Origin: Arthrobacter sp. PM3
GTDB lineage: Bacteria; Actinomycetota; Actinomycetes; Actinomycetales; Micrococcaceae
DNA length: 64,000 nucleotides
Reading direction: 5' to 3'
Assembly: GCF_003352915.1 (NCBI RefSeq)
Contig: NZ_CP022314.1
Location: 3,446,020-3,510,019, forward strand
Shown: piece after piece, positions 8,539 through 16,775 of the stretch
Layout of the letters: every line of letters starts with the position of its first letter
Numbering within the stretch: the stretch's first letter is position 1
Program-made: the position numbers and the translations under genes
The notes under the pieces: model-generated
Told to the model about the DNA's origin: nothing
The model's input: only the letters and a program-made list of their open reading frames with translations
The model's database searches: none

Positions 8539-10233
8539 TTAAGAGCGGTGGGACGCGAACGGACTCTCCGAAGAGAGTGCTGCGTGGAACTCGGTTGACT
8601 GATAGGTGAAGCGGCCGCCGACGGCGGTGCCCAGGACGCGCAATTCGCTGATGTCCGGCGCGTCTAACGGAGAGGCGGAGAGGACGGTGAAGTCCGCGAG
8701 TTTGCCGGGCGTCAGCGAGCCCTTGTCGCCGGATGTCCCGGTCGCCTCCGCAGCACCGCTGGTATAGGCGGCAAGTGCCTGCAGCGGGGTGAGCCGCTCG
8801 GCCGGATTGCCGAAAATGGCGCCGGACGCCGTGTGCCGGTCCACGAACGCCTGCATCGCGCGGAGGACATTCCCGTCGGCCACGGGCCGGTCGGAGCTGC
8901 CGGCAAGGGTGACCCCGGCTTCGAGGAAGCTCGCGGCGCGGTAGGCCCAGGAGAGCCGGTCCGGCCCCAGGGAGTTGGTCATGCCGTCGCCTCCGTCACG
9001 GAAGAAGCTGGCCTGCGGGGTCACGGCAATTCCTGCGTTCGCGAGCCTGGCCAGCTGATCGGGGCGCGTCATGGATGCGTGTTCGATCCTGTTGGGGATT
9101 GTGCGTAGGCCGTGTGTTGCCTGGCAGTTGGTGATGATGTCCACCGCGAGGTCGATCGCGCGGTCACCGATGGCGTGGGCAGCGATGGACCATCCGGCTG
9201 CGTAGGCCGCTTCGATGCGCCCCCGCAGCTGGGCGGGGTCCGCTTGGAAGTAGCCGACGTTTCCGGAGTTGTCCTTGTGTCCGTGGCTGCAGAACTCATA
9301 GCTGACGGCCGCCGTCTCGCCCAGCAGCGAACCATCCAGGAACACCTTGGCCGGTCCAAGTGACAGGAGCTCATTCCCGAACCCGCTGCTGATGCCGAGG
9401 TCCAGGCCGGCCGGGACCGCTCCGGCACTGTCTGCGGCATGCCCGCCCAGCGCGTGCAGGACGTCGAGCACGGGCATGACCTGAGCCCGGGCATGGAGCT
9501 TTCCCTTGGCAGCCGCCCGCTGGTACGCGGAGAGCTCGGCAGGACTGTGCCCGATCCACCCGCCGCCGACCCCGGCTTCGGTGAAACTCGTGATCCCCTC
9601 GGAGGCGTAGTGGCGGGTGGCCCGCTCCAGCGCGGCCTCGATATCTTCCAGCGAATAGGGCAGGATCAGCTGCTGGATCAGTTCCTGCGCCGTCTCCTGG
9701 ACGAGGCCTGTGGGACGTCCCGATGCGTCGCGGACTATCGCTCCGCCGTCGGGGTCGGGGAACGACGGCGACTCCGCACCAGCCAGCCGCAGTGCGGCTG
9801 TATTGACCACGGCCATATGCCCGGAGTTGTGGCGCATGAAAAGCGGCCGGGCTCCCGTGATGCGGTCGAGCTCTGCGATGTCCGGGAACAGGCCGTCATG
9901 CTGTGTCTGGCTGAAGCCGGTGGCGAAAAGCCAGTCCTCGCCGTCGGAGCCCGCACCGCGGAGAAGGTCATACAGCTCCTCCAGTCCGCGGGCACCGGAG
10001 ACGTCCAGTTCCGCAAGCCCGAGCCCGAACCACGTGGTGTGGCAGTGGGCATCGATGAATCCGGGCGTCACAGTGGTGCCGCGGAGGTCGAGAACCGTTT
10101 GGGCCTCCAGGCCCTCGACGTCCCCGTCGAGGCCCACGATGCGGCCTTGCCAGATACCCAGGGAACTGGCCGCAGGGCGGACCGGGTCCATGGTGATGAT
10201 GTGCGCATTGCGCAACAGAAGGTCGAGTTTCAT
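8539..10233 (-). CDS. Amidohydrolase family protein (YtcJ-like)
   Basis: About 564 residues. The TPGFIDAHCHT metal site is at residues 56-66 (Asp61, His63, His65); further motifs are KVFLDGSLLGETAA, AAHAIGDRAID and LAGSSDRPVADGN. Same family as the protein at 1010-2653 but clearly divergent, so not a recent duplicate. Likely opens a cyclic amide or hydrolyses an amide/carbamate upstream of the M20 enzyme that follows it. ATG at 10233 is chosen by fit to the family N-terminus; the ribosome site is weak, and an in-frame TTG at 10266 has none either. Confidence 0.85.
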   Translation of the reverse strand: MKLDLLLRNAHIITMDPVRPAASSLGIWQGRIVGLDGDVEGLEAQTVLDLRGTTVTPGFIDAHCHTTWFGLGLAELDVSGARGLEELYDLLRGAGSDGEDWLFATGFSQTQHDGLFPDIAELDRITGARPLFMRHNSGHMAVVNTAALRLAGAESPSFPDPDGGAIVRDASGRPTGLVQETAQELIQQLILPYSLEDIEAALERATRHYASEGITSFTEAGVGGGWIGHSPAELSAYQRAAAKGKLHARAQVMPVLDVLHALGGHAADSAGAVPAGLDLGISSGFGNELLSLGPAKVFLDGSLLGETAAVSYEFCSHGHKDNSGNVGYFQADPAQLRGRIEAAYAAGWSIAAHAIGDRAIDLAVDIITNCQATHGLRTIPNRIEHASMTRPDQLARLANAGIAVTPQASFFRDGGDGMTNSLGPDRLSWAYRAASFLEAGVTLAGSSDRPVADGNVLRAMQAFVDRHTASGAIFGNPAERLTPLQALAAYTSGAAEATGTSGDKGSLTPGKLADFTVLSASPLDAPDISELRVLGTAVGGRFTYQSTEFHAALSSESPFASHRS

Positions 10234-10287
10234 TTCGTTCTCAGCAGGGGAGGTAGTGACGGGCAACCGGGCTGCCGGCGGTGGGGC

Positions 10288-11619
10288 TCAATGCTTCATG
10301 CCCTCTTCCGCGATGGAGAGCTTCGGGAGGAACAGCCCGGAGAGGGCCGTCAGTGCGGACACGATCAGCAGGATGATGGCGCCGGGCCAGAAGGAGTTGT
10401 TGGCCGCGACCAGGGCAGTGGCAACGAGGGGCACGAAGCCGGAGATGACGCCTGCCGTGTTCGACGTGATCGCGACGCCTGTGTAGCGGACCTTCGTGGC
10501 GAACAACGCTGTCAGCGCTGTGCCGGAGACGGCGTACGGGATGGACAGCACAGCGACGCCGAACATCATGCCCACGACAACGAGGAAGGGGTTGCGGGAG
10601 TCGATGGCCAGGAAGACCGGGACTGCAATCAGGGCGGAGGCCACACCGCCCCAGAGGATGACCTTGCTGGCGCCGAACCGCTCACCGAGACGCCCGGCCC
10701 AGATCAGGGCACCGATCTCCAGGGCCGCGGCCAGCAGGGTGCCTAGGAGCAGGAGCTCCGAAGGCATTTTGAGGACCTTGGTGCCGTAGAAGACCACAAA
10801 GCTGGTGATCAGGTAGAACCCGCCGATGCCGAGAAGGGCAGAACACATGCCTACCAGGATCTGGCGCCAGCTGTTCTGCAGGACGCCGCGGATGGGAGCG
10901 TGCTCGGTCTCGCCGGATTCCATGAGCGCTTCAAATTCGGGTGATTCGCTGAGGCGGCTGCGGATCCAGAGGGAAATGGCCAGCAGCGGGATGGCCGCGA
11001 TGAACGGGATGCGCCAGCCCCAGGCATCGAAGTTGGCCTGGCCCACTAGAAACAGCATGCCGAAGAAGCCGCCGGAGGACAGGATCGTGCCGATCGGGGA
11101 TCCGATCTGTGGCAGCGCGGCGTAGCGGGCACGCTTCTCCACGGGCGCGTTCTCGACGGCGATAATCACCGCGCCGCTCCACTCACCACCCACGGCTAGC
11201 CCCTGGACGATGCGCAGGGCCACCAGCAGGATGGGGGCGGCCATGCCGATGGTCATGTAGTTCGGAAGCAGGCCGATGAGGCCGGTGACGACGCCGATGC
11301 CCACGATCGTGACCATGAGGATCTTCTTGCGGCCCACTTTGTCGCCGAGAGCACCGAAGATGAAACCGCCGATGGGGCGGGCCACGAAGCCAACCGCCAG
11401 CGTAGCGAACGATCCCATGGCCGCCACGAAGGGATCCTGCGACACGAAGAACTGTGCGTTGAACACCAGCGCTGCCGCTGTGGTGAAGAGGAAGAAGTCG
11501 TACCACTCCAGCGCGGTGCCGACCAGGGCGGCCAGGGCCACCTTCTTCGTTACATTCTCGTCGACGACGCGCACGGCCACGGGACTGGTGTCCGTGGCTC
11601 CACTGACGGTACTTGCCAT
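10288..11619 (-). CDS. MFS transporter, metabolite:H+ symporter (MHS) type
   Basis: 443 residues with 12 predicted membrane segments. N-terminal signature ALVGTALEWYDFFLFTTAAA, then FGALGDKVGRKK in loop 2-3 and VQGLAVGGEWSGA, all typical of the MHS family (ShiA, ProP, KgtP relatives). These import carboxylates or betaines with protons. It precedes the amidohydrolase and M20 hydrolase, so likely imports their substrate. Start ATG has TTGGAG upstream. A 248-bp gap separates it from the RraA-like gene upstream, which suggests its own promoter. Confidence 0.88.
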   Translation of the reverse strand: MASTVSGATDTSPVAVRVVDENVTKKVALAALVGTALEWYDFFLFTTAAALVFNAQFFVSQDPFVAAMGSFATLAVGFVARPIGGFIFGALGDKVGRKKILMVTIVGIGVVTGLIGLLPNYMTIGMAAPILLVALRIVQGLAVGGEWSGAVIIAVENAPVEKRARYAALPQIGSPIGTILSSGGFFGMLFLVGQANFDAWGWRIPFIAAIPLLAISLWIRSRLSESPEFEALMESGETEHAPIRGVLQNSWRQILVGMCSALLGIGGFYLITSFVVFYGTKVLKMPSELLLLGTLLAAALEIGALIWAGRLGERFGASKVILWGGVASALIAVPVFLAIDSRNPFLVVVGMMFGVAVLSIPYAVSGTALTALFATKVRYTGVAITSNTAGVISGFVPLVATALVAANNSFWPGAIILLIVSALTALSGLFLPKLSIAEEGMKH

Positions 11620-11684
11620 TGTTGCTCCAAATTGCGTTCGGAACCGGGCCGGGAACCCGGTGGGTGTTTGTGAGGGGTTTCACT

Positions 11685-11708
11685 TCACAGTGATTCATTC
11701 CATAGTGA
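11685..11708. promoter_or_regulatory. Dyad upstream of MHS transporter operon
   Basis: TCACAGTGA at 11685-11693 is a perfect odd palindrome, and a further inverted AGTGA ends at 11708, giving outer arms TCAC and GTGA 24 bp across. It lies in an AT-richer stretch (about 11680-11760) of the 248-bp gap before the transporter, the expected promoter position. PucR is a candidate binder; this is inference. Confidence 0.35.
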
Positions 11709-11867
11709 CAGTAATTTTGCCCAGAATATCTAGCTAAAACTCACCAGAAAGCTCGTTCCCGGTGTGTGAATGCACAATTCGCGTTTGGCTCCCGCGCTGG
11801 CCGTTGTAGAGGCGGGCCGCCGCCTCGCGTGGAAGCGGGGCGGCCCGCGTGGCTATTGGGGGAGGGG

Positions 11868-12494
11868 TTAGTGAACGAGGATGCCTTCGAGGGGTTCGCC
11901 GGCGCGGATGCGGCGGAGCAGGTCGGGCTCGGCGGCATCGGATTCCTGCGCGGGGCGCACGACGCCCGCCGCGGCGTCGCGCGTGAGGCTCGCCACGCCG
12001 TCGTCCGAGGCCAGGACGAGGTCGCCGGTGGCTACCCGAACGCCGCCGCACTCGACTGGGGCGCCCTGCTCCGAATCGCTGCCGTAGTGCCGCTTGGTAG
12101 TGAGGCATGTGGTCCCGCGGGCGTGGACGGCGAGGCGCGAGGCGCGGAGGTCCGCGACGTCGGTGACCATGCCGTCGACGACGACGCCGAGGCCGCCCCG
12201 GGCGACGATGGCAGCGGCTGTCACGGCGCCGAGCGGAGCGTGGCGGTGGTCTCCGGACATCGAGACGACGAGGATCTCTCCGGGCTCGAGGGCGAGGATT
12301 GCCTGGTTCATGGCGATGGCGTCGTTGCCGGCGATCCTGACCGTGCGGGCGGGCCCCACCACAGTCCCGGAGCCGGCGAGCCGGGCGATTCCGGGGTCGA
12401 GGAAGCCGTCCTCGAGGAAGTGCCCGATCGTGGGGACGGTGACGCCTCGGAGCCGTTCCAGGAGGGTTTCTGTCTCAGTGGCCGCCGGAGTCAT
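11868..12494 (-). CDS. RraA-like / HMG aldolase family protein
   Basis: About 208 residues. Contains IGHFLEDGFLDPGIA, GPARTVRIAGND and GGLGVVVDGMVTDVADLRAS, the signature of the RraA fold that covers 4-hydroxy-4-methyl-2-oxoglutarate aldolase and oxaloacetate decarboxylase as well as the RNase E inhibitor. In a catabolic island an aldolase or oxo-acid decarboxylase role is likelier than RNase control. ATG at 12494 overlaps the RidA-like stop by 4 bp (ATGA), so the two are translationally coupled. Confidence 0.82.
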   Translation of the reverse strand: MTPAATETETLLERLRGVTVPTIGHFLEDGFLDPGIARLAGSGTVVGPARTVRIAGNDAIAMNQAILALEPGEILVVSMSGDHRHAPLGAVTAAAIVARGGLGVVVDGMVTDVADLRASRLAVHARGTTCLTTKRHYGSDSEQGAPVECGGVRVATGDLVLASDDGVASLTRDAAAGVVRPAQESDAAEPDLLRRIRAGEPLEGILVH

Positions 12495-12886
12495 GAGGCT
12501 GCGGCGTTGTTGTCGGGAATTACTGCGATGCAGTCGATTTCGAGGTCCAGGCCCCACAGTTCCACGCAAATGCTCGTGCGGGCGGGGCGGTGGCTGCCGA
12601 AGAACTCGGCGTAGATCTTGTTGTACGGTTCGAGTTGGTCCTTTGACGTGAGGTATCCGTTGCAGCGGACAACGTGGTCCAGGTCCGTTCCGGCTTCGTT
12701 GAGGACGGAGCGGAGATTCTCCAGGGTGCGGCGGACGCGGTCCTCGAAGCTCTCGGGCTGGTCCTCGAGCCCGCCAGGGCCGGAGGCCATTTGCCCGGTT
12801 ACAAAGACGAACCCGTTGGCGACGACTGCCTGGGAGAAGGGGCCGATGGCGTCGGCGAGGCCGGGGGCGTGTGCGATCTTCTGCAT
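12491..12886 (-). CDS. RidA family (YjgF/YER057c/UK114) protein
   Basis: 131 residues. Begins MQKIAHAPGLADAIGPFSQA and contains GFVFVTGQMAS, RTLENLRSVLNEAG and ARTSICVELWG, the RidA trimer fold. Canonical RidA deaminates reactive enamine/imine intermediates made by PLP enzymes. The canonical catalytic Arg region is represented by PARTSICVEL, so activity is plausible. It lies 1 bp after the MHS transporter stop and overlaps the RraA-like gene. Its job could be clearing or processing imines made by the neighbouring aminotransferase or the amide hydrolases. Confidence 0.87.
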   Translation of the reverse strand: MQKIAHAPGLADAIGPFSQAVVANGFVFVTGQMASGPGGLEDQPESFEDRVRRTLENLRSVLNEAGTDLDHVVRCNGYLTSKDQLEPYNKIYAEFFGSHRPARTSICVELWGLDLEIDCIAVIPDNNAAAS

Positions 12887-12887
12887 G

Positions 12888-14276
12888 TCAGTGAACTTCC
12901 GTTTCTGCGGGCTGGGGCTGGGTCTGGTGGAGCTGGACGGCTGCGGGGGCGCCTTCGACAACGTCGATGTTGCTGCTGCGGGTCTCGGCGAGGACCACGA
13001 GCGCGACGAGTGACAGGCCGGCGCTGATGAGGATGAACCACGCGACCGAGGAGCTTTGGTGCGTGACGCCGAGGAGCCAGGTGGTGATGAACGGCGTGGT
13101 CGCCGAGCCGAGCAGGCCCGAGAGCATGTAAGCGAGGGACAGTCCCGAGTAGCGCACCTTGGAGCCAAAGAGCTCCGCGAGGAACGTGGCCAGCGGGCCG
13201 TAGTGGGCGGCGAACGCCGTCATCATGGCCAGGTAGGCGACGAAGAGGAGCGCCACCGACTTGGTGTCCATGAGCCAGAACATCGGGAACGCGATGAGCG
13301 CCTCGGCGCAGACGCCGGCCAGGATGATGGGCTTGCGGCCCACCCTGTCGCTGAGGCGGCCGAAGAACGGAATGAGCACAAAGCACAGGGCACAGGCGGC
13401 CATGACCGCGATGAGCATCGTCGTGTCTGAGTGGCCGAGGTCCTTCTTGCCGTAGGCCACGGCGGTGGCGGTAATGAGGGTGAAGGTCGAGCCGGTCGAG
13501 AGTGTGGCGAAGGCGCCCAGGAGAACCTGCTTCCCGTGGTCCCGCATGAGCGAGGCGAAGGGGAGCTTGGCCTTCGCACCGGCATCGCGGACCGCCTGGA
13601 AGGACGGGGTCTCCTCGATGTTGAGGCGGATGTAGATACCTACTGCAACAAGCACCGCGGAGGCCAGGAAAGGGATGCGCCAGCCCCAACTGACGAGCGC
13701 GTCCGCGGAGACGCTGGCGGCCACGAGGAGGAAGGCCAGGTTGGCGATGAGCGTTCCGACGGGCACGCCGATCTGTACAAGCGAGCCGTAGAAGCCGCGG
13801 CGGTTGGACGGCGCGTGCTCGACGGTCATGAGAACCGCCCCGCCCCACTCGCCGCCGAGCGCGAGGCCCTGGATGACGCGGAGGGTCAGGAGGAGGACGG
13901 GCGCCCAGACGCCGATCGTGTTGTAGTCCGGGACCAGGCCGATCGCGAACGTTGCCGCGCCCATGGTCAGGAGCGAGACGAGGAGCATCGATTTGCGGCC
14001 CAGCCGGTCGCCGAAGTGGCCGAAGATGATGGCGCCGATCGTGCGTGCGAGGTAGGCCGCGGCGAACGTGCCGAAGGCCAGAAGTGTCCCGACGAGCGGG
14101 TCGAAGGACGGGAAGAAGATCTTGTTGAAGACCAGTGCTGAGGCGGTGCCGAACAGGAAGAGGTCGTACCACTCGACGGTGGTGCCGATAACACTGGCCA
14201 TCGCGATTTTCTTCATCTTGGCCGCATCGAGCCGCGCCGACGCGGCACCTGCCGGCGGTTGGACATGCTGTGACAT
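12888..14276 (-). CDS. MFS transporter, MHS type (second)
   Basis: About 462 residues, 12 membrane segments. Signature MASVIGTTVEWYDLFLFGTAS, GHFGDRLGRKSML, LALGGEWGGAVLM and LSDRVGRKP. A second metabolite:H+ symporter related to, but distinct from, the one at 10288-11619. ATG at 14276 follows AGGAGA; the open frame extends upstream without support. It is followed by RidA-like and RraA-like genes in one transcript. Probably imports a carboxylate used by this operon. Confidence 0.88.
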   Translation of the reverse strand: MSQHVQPPAGAASARLDAAKMKKIAMASVIGTTVEWYDLFLFGTASALVFNKIFFPSFDPLVGTLLAFGTFAAAYLARTIGAIIFGHFGDRLGRKSMLLVSLLTMGAATFAIGLVPDYNTIGVWAPVLLLTLRVIQGLALGGEWGGAVLMTVEHAPSNRRGFYGSLVQIGVPVGTLIANLAFLLVAASVSADALVSWGWRIPFLASAVLVAVGIYIRLNIEETPSFQAVRDAGAKAKLPFASLMRDHGKQVLLGAFATLSTGSTFTLITATAVAYGKKDLGHSDTTMLIAVMAACALCFVLIPFFGRLSDRVGRKPIILAGVCAEALIAFPMFWLMDTKSVALLFVAYLAMMTAFAAHYGPLATFLAELFGSKVRYSGLSLAYMLSGLLGSATTPFITTWLLGVTHQSSSVAWFILISAGLSLVALVVLAETRSSNIDVVEGAPAAVQLHQTQPQPAETEVH

Positions 14277-14328
14277 GGAATCTCCTATGAGGGTGCGGAA
14301 GGGGTGGAAGGGACCGGGCCCGCCGGAT

Positions 14329-15555
14329 TCAGGCGAGGGCTTCCGAGAAGAGACGGCCGAGGATAGCGGCGCCATCCCGGATCTCTTCGACGGAGGGGAG
14401 GCAGAAGCTCAGGCGCAGCTCAGAGCGGCCGGCCCCATTGGTGTAGATCGCCGTGCCAGGGACGTAAGCGACGCCTCGTTCGATGGCCTCATGTACCAGT
14501 TCGTGCGTGTCGATGCCCTGCGGTACTGTGACCCACAGGTAGAAGCCGCCGGCCGGGAGGTCCCAGGTGGTTCCTGCTGGCATGTGCTCCGTGAGGGCAC
14601 CAACGAGCGCCTCGAGCTTGGCGCGGTAGAGGCCCCTATACCTTGCCAGGGTGTCCCTCCATGACGGGCCGTCGAGGTAGGCGGTGAGCAATAGCTGGTT
14701 GAACACGGAGGGGTTGAGGGCCGCCGTTTGGGCGATATCAGTCAGGGGCTGGTGAAGCGCCTCAGGCGCCAGAAGCCAGCCCAGGCGAAGGCCGGGCGCG
14801 AACATTTTCGAGAAGGATCCGAAGTAGAAAGTGATGTCGGGAGCGTCCGGCTGGATTGCCCGCATGGTCGCACCGTCGAATCCGAGGAGACCGTAAGGGT
14901 TGTCCTCGAAAAGGAGCAGCCCCTGCTCCTGGCAGATCCGGCCGAGCAGGATTCTGCGCTCGGCGGAGAGGTTCATGCCGCCGGGATTCTGGAAGTTCGG
15001 GACGGTGTAGAGCATCCGCGGCAGCTTCCCGGCGGCCCACGCCACACGGACGAGGCATTCGAACTCTGCCGGGATGAGGCCATCCCTGTCGCCGGGGACG
15101 TGCACAATCTCCGCCTCGTAGGCAGCGAAAACTGCCATGGCGCCGGCGTAAGACGGGCTTTCAGCGAAGACCACGTCACCCGGGTTGATTGTCGCGTGCG
15201 CTGCGAAGCCGAGTGCCTGTTGCGAGCCCGCAGTGACGATCACCTGTTCGGGGTCCGCCGCGACGCCCTCAATGGCCATGAGGTCCACGATGTGCCTGCG
15301 GAGCTCGGGGATGCCGTTACTCGCGCCGTACTGGAGGGCGGTTGATCCGAACTCGGTGACGATCCTGTGAGCGTCGTCGGCGAGCTGGTGGAACGGCAGC
15401 TCGCCCAAGTATGGCGAGCCATTCGCGAACGAGATGATGCCGGTGCGTTTCAGCGCCGTCTGGAAGATTTGCCTCACCTCGGAGGACGGGCCGGACGCCA
15501 CGCGGTCAGCGACCTTCAGTGGCGGCGATGACGTCGTCAAGGGTGAGGGCGGCAT
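14329..15555 (-). CDS. PLP-dependent aminotransferase, class I/II
   Basis: 408 residues. Fold-type I aminotransferase with SPSYAGAMAVF, TVPNFQNPGG, EDNPYGLLGF and the PLP-lysine site SFSKMFAPGLRLGW (Lys near 250). Resembles 2-aminoadipate/valine-type transaminases of the MocR-like branch but has no DNA-binding N-domain. It makes a 2-oxo acid from an amino acid, which fits the ThDP decarboxylase-like and aldehyde dehydrogenase genes on the other side of LysR. The ATG follows AAGGAGG by 7 bases. It heads the leftward operon and diverges from LysR. Confidence 0.88.
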   Translation of the reverse strand: MPPSPLTTSSPPLKVADRVASGPSSEVRQIFQTALKRTGIISFANGSPYLGELPFHQLADDAHRIVTEFGSTALQYGASNGIPELRRHIVDLMAIEGVAADPEQVIVTAGSQQALGFAAHATINPGDVVFAESPSYAGAMAVFAAYEAEIVHVPGDRDGLIPAEFECLVRVAWAAGKLPRMLYTVPNFQNPGGMNLSAERRILLGRICQEQGLLLFEDNPYGLLGFDGATMRAIQPDAPDITFYFGSFSKMFAPGLRLGWLLAPEALHQPLTDIAQTAALNPSVFNQLLLTAYLDGPSWRDTLARYRGLYRAKLEALVGALTEHMPAGTTWDLPAGGFYLWVTVPQGIDTHELVHEAIERGVAYVPGTAIYTNGAGRSELRLSFCLPSVEEIRDGAAILGRLFSEALA

Positions 15556-15634
15556 GCTGCAGCCTCCTTTTCGTGTTGGATTGGTGACCTGCGCCACCCG
15601 GGTGACCTCAACTATCACCGCCCGGTTCTCATGC

Positions 15635-15645
15635 TGTCTAAGACA
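15635..15645. promoter_or_regulatory. LysR-type palindrome in divergent promoter region
   Basis: TGTCT, centre A, AGACA: an exact odd dyad midway between the aminotransferase start (15555) and the LysR start (15725). Size and position fit a LysR-type recognition site controlling both directions. Confidence 0.45.
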
Positions 15646-15724
15646 ACTTTTGGCTGGGTTCCATGCCGAAGGCGCATAATGTCGCGCTGTGCCAGTGGAC
15701 CCGTGTTGTGACCATGATGGGGGC

Positions 15725-16627
15725 ATGAACTTCAGACGTATCGAGTGTTTCCTCGCCGTGGTCGACGCCGGGACGGTCACCGCCGCCGCCGAGCAGTTGC
15801 ATGTGGCCCAGCCCGCCCTGAGCCGGCAACTCAAGACGCTTGAGCGCGAGCTGAAACTTACGCTCTTCGAGCCTCAGGGAAGCCGGCTCAGCCTGACCTC
15901 GGCCGGCCGGGCCCTGGTGGCACCGGCGCGCCGCCTCATGGCGGAGGCGCGCTCGTTCGACGGCGCCGCCTCCACCCTGCGCACGGGCAGTGTCGAGGAA
16001 CTTGTCGCCGCGACGACCAGCGCATCGCTGCGCTCATTCCTCGCCCCCTTTATCGCGACCACCGGCCCAGACGATCCCAGGATCACAACCCGCGAGGTGG
16101 GCCATTTCGAGATGACCGAGGCGCTACGCCACGGCTGCGACCTTGCAGTGTCTCCCGCCGCCCCGGACGGTTCCCTCGCCACGGCGCCGCTGGGTCAAGT
16201 GCCAATCAAAGCCTTTGTTGCCGCAGGCCATGAGTGGGCGCGGTCCGGGGTTGCCGCGCTGCCGTTGTCCGCGTTCGAAGGGTCGACGGCGATCATCCCT
16301 ACCCGCCACAGCGCGAGCCGCTATGTTTTGGACGACGCGCTATCGCGGGCAGGGATCACGTTCCCGCACGTGACGGAGTGCGACGACGGCCAGACCATCC
16401 TCGCGCTCGCTGCTGCCGGGCGCGGGGTCGGCTTCTCAACGGACCGGCCCCGGTACGGAGCCCATCCGATCCTCGTCCTTGACGGCCAGGGCGGAGACGG
16501 CCGCCCGCTGGCTCTGCCACTCCACGTCGCGTGGCTTCCCGGGCACTTCGCCGAGGAGACGATCGCGGCTTTCGCGGTCCGGATCCGGGCCTTCCTTCTG
16601 GATAACGGCATCACGGTCGCCGAGTAG
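15725..16627 (+). CDS. LysR family transcriptional regulator
   Basis: 300 residues. N-terminal winged HTH: MNFRRIECFLAVVDAGTVTA, then AEQLHVAQPALSRQLKTLER; C-terminal periplasmic-binding-protein-like effector domain follows. Start at 15725 is the family start; an upstream in-frame ATG at 15689 is less likely. Diverges from the aminotransferase operon and is followed by the ThDP enzyme and aldehyde dehydrogenase, so it probably activates one or both sets in response to the pathway substrate. Confidence 0.9.
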   Translation: MNFRRIECFLAVVDAGTVTAAAEQLHVAQPALSRQLKTLERELKLTLFEPQGSRLSLTSAGRALVAPARRLMAEARSFDGAASTLRTGSVEELVAATTSASLRSFLAPFIATTGPDDPRITTREVGHFEMTEALRHGCDLAVSPAAPDGSLATAPLGQVPIKAFVAAGHEWARSGVAALPLSAFEGSTAIIPTRHSASRYVLDDALSRAGITFPHVTECDDGQTILALAAAGRGVGFSTDRPRYGAHPILVLDGQGGDGRPLALPLHVAWLPGHFAEETIAAFAVRIRAFLLDNGITVAE

Positions 16628-16775
16628 TTGTCCCATGGCGGGCAGCGGCTTGCTCCCGACACGATCTATGCATTTCGGGCATGGAGATTCTGCAAATTTT
16701 CTATTGGACGGCATGGCGCGAAGCGGAACACACTGGAATCCACGCCAAAAATTCGAATGCTCCAGGAGATTACCC

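Noticed and set aside
12799..14172. Minus-strand open frame overlapping the second MHS transporter
   Set aside because: Same strand, different frame; Arg/Pro-rich without membrane segments.
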